DNA from: Desulfatitalea sp. UBA4791
GTDB taxonomy: Bacteria > Desulfobacterota > Desulfobacteria > Desulfobacterales > Desulfosarcinaceae
Length of the DNA: 64,000 nucleotides
Assembly (NCBI GenBank): GCA_002402905.1
Contig: DHGT01000015.1
Coordinates: 1-64,000 of the forward strand
Reading direction: 5' to 3'
Shown: piece by piece, positions 35,911 to 43,770 of the stretch
How the letters are laid out: each line of letters opens with the position of its first letter
Position numbering within the stretch: the first letter of the stretch is position 1
Position numbers and translations under genes: made by a program
The notes under the pieces: model-generated
What the model was told of the DNA's origin: nothing
What the model saw: the letters and a program-made list of their open reading frames with translations, nothing else
Database searches by the model: none

Positions 35911-36135
35911 ATGGCGAAAAAGAGACCCATCGACTGCCACAAGTGCCGCCATTATTATGTCACCTGGCAGGAGTCGACACCCCACGGGTGCAAGGCCATG
36001 GGATTCAAAAGCGCCCAGCTTCCCAGCGTGGTGGTTTACCGGAGTTCCGGTGCCGAATGTCTCTGCTATGAATTGCGCGCCGTCGATGACCCTGAACAGG
36101 AACGGTGCCTCGCCCACTCTAATAAAAGCGAATAG
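35911..36135 (+). CDS. Small Cys-rich protein (putative metal-binding)
   Basis: 74 residues with a CHKC motif at 9-12 (residues DCHKCRHYY), a further Cys in HGCKAMGF, and CLCYEL near the centre, plus a final Cys near residue 66. The arrangement suggests a zinc or iron site. Small conserved proteins of this type are common in Desulfobacterota; no function is known to me. It is followed 12 bp later by the MoaD/ThiS-like gene, so it probably belongs to the same operon. Confidence 0.65.
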   Translation: MAKKRPIDCHKCRHYYVTWQESTPHGCKAMGFKSAQLPSVVVYRSSGAECLCYELRAVDDPEQERCLAHSNKSE

Positions 36136-36147
36136 GGGAAGACGCAG

Positions 36148-36390
36148 ATGGAGCGCGAAAAAAACACGATCGACCTGAGACTGTTTGCCTCACTGGCCGT
36201 GCACATGCCGCCCGACGCCAACCGCTTCCCCATATCCGCCGGTACCACCGTGGCGCAGATCGTTGACGGGATGCACATTCCCCGGCCCCAAGCCAGGCTG
36301 GTGTTCATCAACGGTGTGCGAAAGGAGCTGGAGACATCGCTGAAAGGCGGTGAACGCGTGGCCATCTTCCCGCCATTGGGCGGAGGTTAG
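36148..36390 (+). CDS. ThiS/MoaD-like ubiquitin-fold sulfur carrier
   Basis: 80 residues with the beta-grasp pattern and a C-terminal FPPLGGG. The terminal Gly-Gly is the residue pair adenylated and thiocarboxylated by ThiF/MoeB-type enzymes. Such proteins carry sulfur to thiamine, molybdopterin/tungstopterin or other cofactors. An E1-like gene follows at 36490. Confidence 0.85.
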   Translation: MEREKNTIDLRLFASLAVHMPPDANRFPISAGTTVAQIVDGMHIPRPQARLVFINGVRKELETSLKGGERVAIFPPLGGG

Positions 36391-36489
36391 AGAAGCGCCG
36401 GATACGCCAGCGAACCGCTAATAATCAATTCGGGCGCCAGATCAGAAAGGGGGCCGACCATCGACCACACACCCGCTCACCTGCTGGAT

Positions 36490-37344
36490 TTGCCGGATTT
36501 GATAGATAAGAGCGCCGAACGGATCAGCGGCCCGGATGGAGCCGACCTGCGCGTCGTTTCCACGTCTCGAACGCAAGCGATCTCCGGACAGACCGGCGCA
36601 TCTTGCCGTGACGTCGAGATCGCGGCCCTGGAGAACGGCGTGGTCCCCTCGCGCTACCTGCGTAACCAATCCACATACGACTGCTCCGATCAGATCCGGT
36701 TCCTGCGGTCCCGTGTGGCGATTGTGGGCTTGGGCGGTCTGGGCGGCGCAGTGGCCGAAATCCTGGCCCGGGCCGGCGTCGGCGCACTCACCCTGGTCGA
36801 TGGCGATCGCTTCGAAGAGCACAACCTGAACAGGCAGTTGTTCTGCACCCAGGACAACCTGGGCAGCACCAAGGCCTCGGCGGCCGAAACCCGCGTGGCG
36901 GCCATCAACAGCGCGGTGGAGACCCGCGTGGTTCCGACCTTCCTCTCGGCCGAAAACGCATTTCAGGTGATCGCCGGCCACGACGTCGTGGTGGATTGCC
37001 TGGACAACATTCCGTCCCGCTTTGTCGCAGAGGATGCGGCCCGGCAGGCCGGCATACCGTTGGTGTCGGCAGCCATCGGCGGATTGACGGGCCAGGTCAC
37101 CGTGATCTATCCCCAGGATGGCGGACTCGAATGGATATACGGGCCGCGGGACAGCGCCCGGCAGGCTCAAGGCGCCGAACATCTTTTGGGTTGCCCTCCC
37201 CAAACCGTCGTGCTCGTGGCGGCGATGCAGTGCGGCGAAGTCCTGTCCATCCTGTGCCATCGCACCAGCCAGCTGCTGCGCAACAAGCTCTGGATCGTCG
37301 ATCTCTCCGATCACACCGTCGAAGTGCTGGCACTGGCCGGATGA
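36490..37344 (+). CDS. ThiF/MoeB/HesA-family adenylyltransferase (E1-like)
   Basis: 284 residues from TTG 36490; the frame is open further upstream and a start at 36460, 8 nt behind GAAAGGGGG, would require an ATC codon, so the start is uncertain. The nucleotide motif GLGGLGGAVAEILARAGVG is at about 80-98, the Arg finger is in NLNRQLF, and the Asp is in VVDCLDN. The paired CxxC zinc motifs of MoeB are absent. It should activate the adjacent ThiS/MoaD-like protein. In related organisms such pairs often sit with aldehyde ferredoxin oxidoreductase genes; none is here. Confidence 0.85.
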   Translation: MPDLIDKSAERISGPDGADLRVVSTSRTQAISGQTGASCRDVEIAALENGVVPSRYLRNQSTYDCSDQIRFLRSRVAIVGLGGLGGAVAEILARAGVGALTLVDGDRFEEHNLNRQLFCTQDNLGSTKASAAETRVAAINSAVETRVVPTFLSAENAFQVIAGHDVVVDCLDNIPSRFVAEDAARQAGIPLVSAAIGGLTGQVTVIYPQDGGLEWIYGPRDSARQAQGAEHLLGCPPQTVVLVAAMQCGEVLSILCHRTSQLLRNKLWIVDLSDHTVEVLALAG

Positions 37345-37385
37345 TCCTGGGGGTGAAGACCTTTCGAACGTCGACGAGACCGTGA

Positions 37386-37967
37386 ATGGTGGGTCGCTCC
37401 AACATCTTTAAAGCTTTCCTCACTATCCTGCAGGGGCTCCTGGCCGTCAGCCTGATGATCGGCCTGCCGCTGGCAGGGGTGCGTCTCCAGGGTGAGGCGC
37501 TTCAAACCTATCTCGAATTTCCACCCCTGACCCGCTACGTCGATCATGCGCCTTTTTCCTGGCCCGCCGTTTTCTTGTTCACGTCCATTGAGCTGTCGGC
37601 TGTGGTGCTGATCGTTGCATCGATCCACCGCGTCCGCCGGAGACCCTATGCCGTAACATCGGTGAAACGCGCTTTCCCCAACTGGGGATGGTTGGGGCTG
37701 GTCGTGATGCTCGGCGGATGGGGCCTGGCGTGGAGCCGATTGGATCGGTGTGTTGATCCTGGCCAGTGCCCTGTTCTGGTGGTTTTTCGAATATCTCAAC
37801 CGTTTTGTGCAGAACTGGTATTACACCGGCATCGAGGAGTTCGGTGCGCCGGCCTACACCCTTTTCGCATCGCTGGCCTTTGCCACGGTCCTGCCGGCTG
37901 TGCTGAGCACCTACCGATGGCTGCTCACCTTTCCCCTGTTCGGCACGGCGTTGGCCGACGGTTTTAG
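37386..37967 (+). CDS. N-terminal part of a split membrane protein
   Basis: The genuine part runs from 37386 to about 37740: helices FLTILQGLLAVSLMIGLPLAG and PFSWPAVFLFTSIELSAVV, then WGWLGLVVMLGGWGLAWSR. After that the frame turns into hydrophilic, Cys/His/Arg-rich sequence (HRHRGVRCAGLHPFRIAG) that is only the shadow of the next frame, while frame 37750-38385 continues as a membrane protein. A frame change, possibly with a deletion, at about 37736-37750 has split one gene in two. Product unrecognised. Confidence 0.55.
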   Translation: MVGRSNIFKAFLTILQGLLAVSLMIGLPLAGVRLQGEALQTYLEFPPLTRYVDHAPFSWPAVFLFTSIELSAVVLIVASIHRVRRRPYAVTSVKRAFPNWGWLGLVVMLGGWGLAWSRLDRCVDPGQCPVLVVFRISQPFCAELVLHRHRGVRCAGLHPFRIAGLCHGPAGCAEHLPMAAHLSPVRHGVGRRF

Positions 37968-38385
37968 AGTGCCCACACCCCGCCGCCCCCGCATGCTGGC
38001 CGCTGCGATCCTGGCCACCGCCGCGGCGGGACTGGCGCTGTTGGGAGTTTACCCGGACGCCCTGTTTGCACTGCTCTGGATTTCGCCGCTGCTGATCCTC
38101 ACCGCGTTGCAAGCCCTGGCAGGCCGGCAAACGATCCTCAGCCCCCTGGCGCGGGGCGACTGGCGGGCCCTTATTGCCGCCGCCCTGGCGGCCCTGATCT
38201 GCGGCTTCTTCTGGGAGATGTGGAACATCGGCAGCCTGGCCCGCTGGCACTATGCCATTCCCTACGTGGACCGATGCCACCTCTTTGCCATGCCGGTGCT
38301 CGGTTACGGCGGTTACCTTCCTTTCGGCCTCGAGTGTCTGGCCGTAGGAGAAATGGTGCTGGGGCGGCGACGTCTTGTGCCCTAG
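37750..38385 (+). CDS. C-terminal part of the split membrane protein
   Basis: 211 residues; begins inside the upstream frame with ILASALFWWFFEYLNRF and has about five hydrophobic helices (ALIAAALAALICGFFWEMW near the end). The aromatic WWFFEYLNRFVQNWYYTG block and CGFFWEMWNI segment look conserved, but I cannot name the family. No ribosome-binding site supports independent translation. The TAG stop at 38383-38385 coincides with the first base triplet of the 230-bp repeat. Confidence 0.55.
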   Translation: MLILASALFWWFFEYLNRFVQNWYYTGIEEFGAPAYTLFASLAFATVLPAVLSTYRWLLTFPLFGTALADGFRVPTPRRPRMLAAAILATAAAGLALLGVYPDALFALLWISPLLILTALQALAGRQTILSPLARGDWRALIAAALAALICGFFWEMWNIGSLARWHYAIPYVDRCHLFAMPVLGYGGYLPFGLECLAVGEMVLGRRRLVP

Positions 38386-38612
38386 TACACTATTTCATAA
38401 TTACGCTTACATAATGGGCCACTTGCTTGCAGTCGTACTCGTACTCGTTCTCGTACTCGGGAGTTTCCCCGCCTGTGTAAACGATCCCAGGATGGATCGA
38501 GTACGAGTACCGCTGCGCTGAAGTACGCGTACGAGTACGCTAAGTATCCATTCCATGGGCTGTCTGGGTCGATATATAGGTCAGCTTTGTTTATGCCTGC
38601 GCATACTAAGAT
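38383..38612. repeat. ~230-bp CGTACTCG-rich repeat, left copy (inverted relative to 48429-48662)
   Basis: It begins TAGTACACTATTTCATAATT and ends near GCATACTAAG. Inside are CGTACTCG units (38434-38459) facing CGAGTACG units (38507-38540), so it can fold into a large imperfect hairpin. The reverse complement of 48429-48662 matches it along its whole length, roughly 85-90% by eye, with 76 bp (38487-38562) identical. It lies exactly between two convergent genes, and the stop codons of both (38383-38385 and 38606-38608) fall in its ends. No ORF or transposase. Confidence 0.85.
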
Positions 38613-40540
38613 AAGGACCGCCCCACCTCCTCGCCTTCGCTCATGGCATACATCAAATGACGCGGTTGCTTGGCGTCGCCGATGAAATGAGTCTCGATGC
38701 CCCGCTTCCTGAGCAGGTTGGCGGCGTCCCGCAGCGCCGCAAACCGATCGGCCAGCACGAGGGTGTCCCAGGGTACAAATGATTCACGCGTTTGATCGAT
38801 GCGGCACTGCACCCCGTCGGATAAGATCTTCTCGACGGTGACGTGCTTGAAGAGTTTCACCCGGCCCTGGTTTAGCCGCTCGCGCAGGTAGTAGCGGTCG
38901 TTGCTGGACATCTCTTCGCCAAAATGGGATCTGCTGTGCAGCACGATCACCGTGCGGCCGCTGCTGGCCAGGTAGTCGGCCAGGACCAGGCCGACCTGGT
39001 TGCCGCCCCAGACGATGACCCGTGACCCGGTTTGGACGCTGCCGTCCAGCACCTCGGTCACCGTGCACACCTGCATGCCGGTGTTGTGCAGGCCCTTCAC
39101 CATCGGCATGTCGGGCAGGCTGCCGGTCGCCAGAATGGCGATCTCCGGATCGATGTCGTCGAGAAGCGCATCGCTTAACGGGCAATTCAGCCGCGTCTCC
39201 ACGTTTAAGGACGCGAGTTCCGCAACGAGAAACGCGATCGGATCACCGAGCTCGCCTCTTCCGGGCACCTTGGCGGCCAGCCGCAAAGCACCGCCGGGTT
39301 CGGCGGCCTGGTCACACAGCACGACCGCATGGCCGTGCAGGGCCGCCATGCGGGCCGCCGCCAATCCGGCCGGTCCGGCCCCCACCACCAGCACCCGCCG
39401 TGGGTGTTCGGCCTTTGACATCTGCTGCAGCAGATACTCGCGGCCCACGTCGGGATTGACCACACACCCCCCCGGTTCCAGCCGGAGCACGGTGTGGATG
39501 CACCCCAGGCAGCACCCGACGCACGGCCGGATCTTCTCCACCGCGCCGGTCTGAACCTTGGCGGGCCAATCCGGATCGGCCAGCAGCGAACGTCCCAGGG
39601 CCACCATGTCCGCCTTTCCGTCTGCGATGATCCCTTCGGCCAGATGAGGGGATTTGATCCGACCCACGGCGATCACCGGGATCGAAACCGTCTCCTTGAC
39701 TGCCGCCGCCAGATGGATGAAACACCCCTGGTCCACATACATGGACGGGATGGTCAGCTGGCGGCTGCCATACACCCCCGCCGACACGTGCACGTAGTCC
39801 GCCCCATGGGTTTGCAGCAGCGGCGCCAGGCGCAACGCATCCGGCAGGGTCCAGCCGTCGTCGATGTAGTCCTCGCCGTTCATGCGGATGCCCAAAGGAA
39901 AATCCCGCCCGCACTTCTGGCGAATGTCGGCCATGACCTCGAGCAGAAACCGGATCCGGTTTTCGAAACTGCCGCCATAAGCGTCCGTGCGCCGGTTGGC
40001 ATTGGGGGACATGAATTGATTGATCAAATAGCCGTGGGCCGCATGGATTTCGATAAAGTCGAATCCGGCCTCCTGGCAACGGCGCGCCGCATCGCCGAAC
40101 GCGCCTGCAAGCATCCGGATCTCTTCCATTTCCAGGGCCTTTGGGACCCCTTTGACCACCGCCGGTGCCGGGATGGCCGAGGGGGCCACCTTGTGTTCAT
40201 GGTAGGACTGGCGGCCGCCGTGCATCAACTGCACGCCCAGACGGCAGTCAAAAGGCTTCACCGCTGCCACCATGCGGCGCAGCGCAGGAATGCACCCATC
40301 GTCCCACAGGGCCGGCAGGTCGGGCAGTTCGGCGCCGGTGGGATGGATGCCCCCGCCGCCCACCAGCATCATACCCACACCGCCGCGCGCGCGGGCAGCC
40401 ATGTAAGCGATCAGCTGATCGGTGACATGGCCGCTGGCATCGACACCGAAATTGATGCTCATGGCAGACATGAGCAAACGGTTTTTGACGTTCATTTGGC
40501 CCATACGAATCGGTTGGAAAAGATGATGGAATGGTGTCAT
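38606..40540 (-). CDS. NADH:flavin oxidoreductase / 2,4-dienoyl-CoA-reductase-like enzyme (OYE + Fe-S + FAD domains)
   Basis: 644 residues from ATG 40540 (GGGGAGG 5 nt upstream; a longer in-frame start is unsupported). The N-terminal TIM barrel binds FMN (FHHLFQPIRMGQMNVKNRLL, EIHAAHGYLINQFMSPN). The cluster motif CVGCCLGC plus a distal Cys at about 335-352 binds [4Fe-4S]. The C-terminal half has the FAD site VLVVGAGPAGLAAARMA and an NAD(P) site. This is the FadH/BaiH architecture, reducing enoyl or enone substrates with NAD(P)H; the exact substrate is unknown. Lies just inside the inverted-repeat-bounded block. Confidence 0.88.
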   Translation of the reverse strand: MTPFHHLFQPIRMGQMNVKNRLLMSAMSINFGVDASGHVTDQLIAYMAARARGGVGMMLVGGGGIHPTGAELPDLPALWDDGCIPALRRMVAAVKPFDCRLGVQLMHGGRQSYHEHKVAPSAIPAPAVVKGVPKALEMEEIRMLAGAFGDAARRCQEAGFDFIEIHAAHGYLINQFMSPNANRRTDAYGGSFENRIRFLLEVMADIRQKCGRDFPLGIRMNGEDYIDDGWTLPDALRLAPLLQTHGADYVHVSAGVYGSRQLTIPSMYVDQGCFIHLAAAVKETVSIPVIAVGRIKSPHLAEGIIADGKADMVALGRSLLADPDWPAKVQTGAVEKIRPCVGCCLGCIHTVLRLEPGGCVVNPDVGREYLLQQMSKAEHPRRVLVVGAGPAGLAAARMAALHGHAVVLCDQAAEPGGALRLAAKVPGRGELGDPIAFLVAELASLNVETRLNCPLSDALLDDIDPEIAILATGSLPDMPMVKGLHNTGMQVCTVTEVLDGSVQTGSRVIVWGGNQVGLVLADYLASSGRTVIVLHSRSHFGEEMSSNDRYYLRERLNQGRVKLFKHVTVEKILSDGVQCRIDQTRESFVPWDTLVLADRFAALRDAANLLRKRGIETHFIGDAKQPRHLMYAMSEGEEVGRSLS

Positions 40541-40770
40541 GGCGCCTCCCCGGTCCGACAAGTTGTGCCTGAACCCTAAGTGATCGCAGCCCAAAATGCA
40601 ATGTGAAGCTTTTGTCCCTGGTATCAAGCGCATGAACAGAAGCGCATGAACAGACTGGACAAAACCAGCAAAGCGTGCCATGTTTTCACGAACGCATCAG
40701 CCGCCGGCGGCGGTTGGTGCGTCTGTCGTGTTGATCGGCCCGATGAACCTCATCGAGACCCCCCCAAATC

Positions 40771-40915
40771 AGTGCCCGGCCACAAATAGGCAAATTGGGT
40801 CGAGATCAAGGCGCCTGAAAAATTTGACCACAGACATATGATTCATATTCCGAGGATTAAATTTTTCGTGCAAAGATGATATCGGGCCAATTGGTCATTT
40901 GTGGATGGGCACTTA
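40771..40915. repeat. 145-bp element with ~28-bp terminal inverted repeats upstream of iorA
   Basis: The left end AGTGCCCGGCCACAAATAGG (40771-40790) and right end TCATTTGTGGATGGGCACT (40897-40915) are inverted copies, continuing inward as AAATTGG / CCAATTGG. The ~85-bp middle is AT-rich and non-coding. A copy without the middle lies at 30951-30997. MITE-like, no transposase. It ends about 10 bp before the iorA start, so it must supply or displace that gene's promoter. Confidence 0.65.
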
Positions 40916-40925
40916 AGGATGTCAC

Positions 40926-42779
40926 ATGCATAAACTACTTATCGACGAACCCGGTGCCGAACGCCTGCTGCTGGGCAACGAAGCCATAGCGAGAGGCGCC
41001 CTGGAGGCCGGGGTGGCCTTTGCCACCACCTACCCGGGCACCCCTTCGTCCGAAATTTCGTTGAACCTGTTCCAGGTCTCCCAACAGAGCGACCTTTACT
41101 TCGAATACAGCACCAATGAAAAGGTCGCCCTCGAAGTGGCGGCCGGTGCCGCCAATGCGGGCTTGCGCACCATGTGCATGATGAAGCACGTGGGCCTGAA
41201 CGTGGCGGCCGACCCGCTCATGACCCTGGCCTATGTGGGCGTACGCGGCGGCATGGTGATCCTCTCGGCCGACGACCCCAACATGTTTTCCAGCCAGAAC
41301 GAACAGGACAACCGCTATTACGCCAAGATGTCCGGCCTGCCCATGCTGGAGCCCTCCTCGGTGCAGGAGGCCCTGGAGATGACGGCCTATGCCTTCGAGC
41401 TCTCCGAGCAACTGCACGAGCCGGTGATTTTGCGCACCACCACGCGCATCAACCACTCCAGCGCCTTTGTGCATCTCGGCCCATTGAGAAAGCCGGTTGC
41501 CAAAGGCCGTTTCAACAAGGACCCGTTCAATTACGTCACCGTGCCGGCCGTCTCGCGCCGGCTGCACGTCAAACTGCTGGAAAACATGGCCAAGGCGGCG
41601 GAGATATCGGAAAACAGCGCGTACAACACTGTGACCGGCAACGGTCGCCTGGGCATCGTGTGCAACGGTGTCAGCTTCAACTATGTCAGAGACGCCGTGA
41701 ACGAACTGGGCATCGCCGAAAGGGCCAACATCCTGCGGGTCGGCATGTCCAACCCCTTGCCGACCGATAAGATCAAACAATACCTGAACGGATGCGAAAA
41801 AGTGCTGGTGGTCGAAGAGGGTGAACCCTTCATGGAAGAGGCGGTCAAAGCCTTTGCCCAGGAGGCGGGCCTGACCCTGAAAATCCAGGGCAAGGGCGAA
41901 GGGCTCTTTTCGCGCTTGTACGAATTCGATCCGGCCATGGTGCGCCGCATCGTGGCCGGCTACTTCGGGGTGGCCGACATCCCCAAAGAAAAGCTCGACC
42001 TGTCCGATGTCCCCGAGATCCCGGCCCGGCCGCCCAACCTGTGCGCCGGCTGCTCCCACCGCGCCACCTTTTACGCGGTGAAAAAAGCGGCCGAAGGCCT
42101 GGACGCCATCTACCCCAACGACATCGGATGCTACACCCTCGGCTTCCTGCCCCCGTTGAGCATGGGTGATTTTGTCATCTGCATGGGTTCTTCGGTCAGC
42201 TCGGCCTGCGGTTTTTCCAAAGCCACCGACCAGAAGGTGGTGGCCTTCATCGGCGACTCGACCTTTTTCCACTCGGGCCTCACCGGCCTGGTCAATGCGG
42301 TGCACAACAACCACAACTTCACCCTGGTCATCCTGGACAACGGCACCACCGCCATGACCGGCCATCAACCCCACCCCGGGGTGGACATGGACGCCTTGAA
42401 CATGGCGGGGTATCACCGCATCTCCATCGAGGCGGTGGTCCGGGCCGTGGGGGTCTCCCATGTCACGATCGTCAAGCCGTTCAAGATCAAAAAGAGCATC
42501 GAGGCGATTCGCGAGGCCCTGGCCTTCAAGGGGGTTTCGGTGATCATCTCACAGGAGATCTGCACCCTCTACGCCCGCAGCCTGGGCAGCCTGAAGCCGC
42601 GCGCTTTCCAGGTGTCGGACCGTTGCACCAATCACCGCGACTGCATCAATGAGCTGGCCTGCCCGGCCTTTTACCTGGAGGGGGAACGGGTGCGCATCGA
42701 CGCCGATGCCTGCGTGGGCTGCGCGGTCTGCGCCCAGATATGCCCGGAGAATGCCATCGTGCCGGTCAAGTCGGCGTGA
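40926..42779 (+). CDS. iorA: Indolepyruvate:ferredoxin oxidoreductase alpha subunit
   Basis: 617 residues, full length. The N-terminal pyrimidine domain (GNEAIARGALEAGVAFATTYPGTPS) is followed by NLCAGCSHRATFYAVKKAA. The TPP-binding block is GDSTFFHSGLTGLVNAVHNN with ILDNGTTAMTGHQPHPG, and a C-terminal ferredoxin-like part carries CVGCAVCAQICP and a degenerate second Cys cluster. The enzyme oxidises arylpyruvates (from Trp, Phe, Tyr) to aryl-CoA, reducing ferredoxin, in the cytoplasm. The beta subunit gene follows after a 270-bp repeat-containing gap. Confidence 0.95.
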   Translation: MHKLLIDEPGAERLLLGNEAIARGALEAGVAFATTYPGTPSSEISLNLFQVSQQSDLYFEYSTNEKVALEVAAGAANAGLRTMCMMKHVGLNVAADPLMTLAYVGVRGGMVILSADDPNMFSSQNEQDNRYYAKMSGLPMLEPSSVQEALEMTAYAFELSEQLHEPVILRTTTRINHSSAFVHLGPLRKPVAKGRFNKDPFNYVTVPAVSRRLHVKLLENMAKAAEISENSAYNTVTGNGRLGIVCNGVSFNYVRDAVNELGIAERANILRVGMSNPLPTDKIKQYLNGCEKVLVVEEGEPFMEEAVKAFAQEAGLTLKIQGKGEGLFSRLYEFDPAMVRRIVAGYFGVADIPKEKLDLSDVPEIPARPPNLCAGCSHRATFYAVKKAAEGLDAIYPNDIGCYTLGFLPPLSMGDFVICMGSSVSSACGFSKATDQKVVAFIGDSTFFHSGLTGLVNAVHNNHNFTLVILDNGTTAMTGHQPHPGVDMDALNMAGYHRISIEAVVRAVGVSHVTIVKPFKIKKSIEAIREALAFKGVSVIISQEICTLYARSLGSLKPRAFQVSDRCTNHRDCINELACPAFYLEGERVRIDADACVGCAVCAQICPENAIVPVKSA

Positions 42780-42853
42780 TTGGAAAATGCCACAGGGTCG
42801 ATCTTTGATGAAACAGATGGATCGGCGGCATCGACGCAACGATGTCTGATACG

Positions 42854-43034
42854 AAAGTTTAAAGTGTTAAGTTTTAAGTCTAAAGTGAAGGAATGCTGTC
42901 TGGTTCATACGGATCCAAAGCATATGCGTGATGAGATGCACTTCTCTAAGGAGAGCCCCTGGGGCCTATGCAAAAAATATGAAATGGCCTTTGACCTTCA
43001 CTTCAAACTTTACACTTTAATCTTAAAACTAAAG
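42854..43034. repeat. AT-rich inverted-repeat element between iorA and iorB
   Basis: The left arm at 42854-42891 (AAAGTTTAAAGTGTTAAG...) and right arm at 42995-43034 (CCTTCACTTCAAACTTTACA...) are imperfect inverted copies about 38 bp long, made of TTTAAAGT/AAGTTTTAAG units. About 100 bp lies between. Base composition is strikingly poorer in GC than the flanking genes. It separates two genes usually adjacent in one operon. Confidence 0.65.
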
Positions 43035-43048
43035 AATAAGGTAACCAG

Positions 43049-43654
43049 ATGGAAACACTTCGATTGATCATTGTAGCCGTCGGCGGCCAGGGCAACCTGC
43101 TGGCCTCCAAGGTGTTGGGCGAAGCGGCCCTGCTGGCCGCCATCCCCGTCCGGATGAGCGAAATCCACGGCATGGCCCAACGCGGCGGCGTGGTCGAATC
43201 GGCCATCGTGTTCGGCGAGGCGCAGAGCAACATCATTTCCGACGGCGAAGCGGATATCCTGTTGGGCTTCGAACCCGCGGAAACCCTGCGAGCCTTGAAC
43301 AAATGCAACCGGGAAACCGCGGTGATCACCAATCTTTCGCCCGTACCGCCGTTCACCGTGGCCATCGGCAAAGGCACGTATCCGGACCTGGCGCGCATTC
43401 AAGACCTGATTCGCGCCAAGACCCGTCAGTTGATCGCATTCGACGCCGTGGCCCTGGCCAAAGCGGCTGGCAGTGTGATGGCCCTGAACATCGTGCTGCT
43501 CGGCGCCCTGCTCCAGACGGGCCGATTGCCCATTACCGCCGAGCAGCTTGAAACCGCCATCCGCACCAAAACCAAAAAGGCTTTTGTCGATACCAACTTA
43601 AAAGCCTTCAGGTTGGGATACGAGGCGGCCGAACGCGCCGCCAGATCAGCATAA
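43049..43654 (+). CDS. iorB: Indolepyruvate:ferredoxin oxidoreductase beta subunit
   Basis: 201 residues. The gamma-domain pattern of 2-oxoacid:ferredoxin oxidoreductases is clear: IIVAVGGQGNLLASKVLGEAA, then PVRMSEIHGMAQRGGVVES and a C-terminal KKAFVDTNLKAFRLG. Partner of IorA encoded just upstream. A weak AAGG precedes the start at 43049. Confidence 0.93.
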   Translation: METLRLIIVAVGGQGNLLASKVLGEAALLAAIPVRMSEIHGMAQRGGVVESAIVFGEAQSNIISDGEADILLGFEPAETLRALNKCNRETAVITNLSPVPPFTVAIGKGTYPDLARIQDLIRAKTRQLIAFDAVALAKAAGSVMALNIVLLGALLQTGRLPITAEQLETAIRTKTKKAFVDTNLKAFRLGYEAAERAARSA

Positions 43655-43770
43655 AAAAGGATCAGCATAAAGGCAGATCACATAAAAATTGACGGATTCG
43701 TAAAAAGCAGTTGCCGGACGGCGCCGTCAAGATTTCATCCGGAGGTATCCAAGGCCTGAGGAGCAGTGCC

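Noticed and set aside
38431..38545. CRISPR-like direct repeats
   Set aside because: Units are 8 bp, contiguous and inverted, with no spacers; not a CRISPR array.
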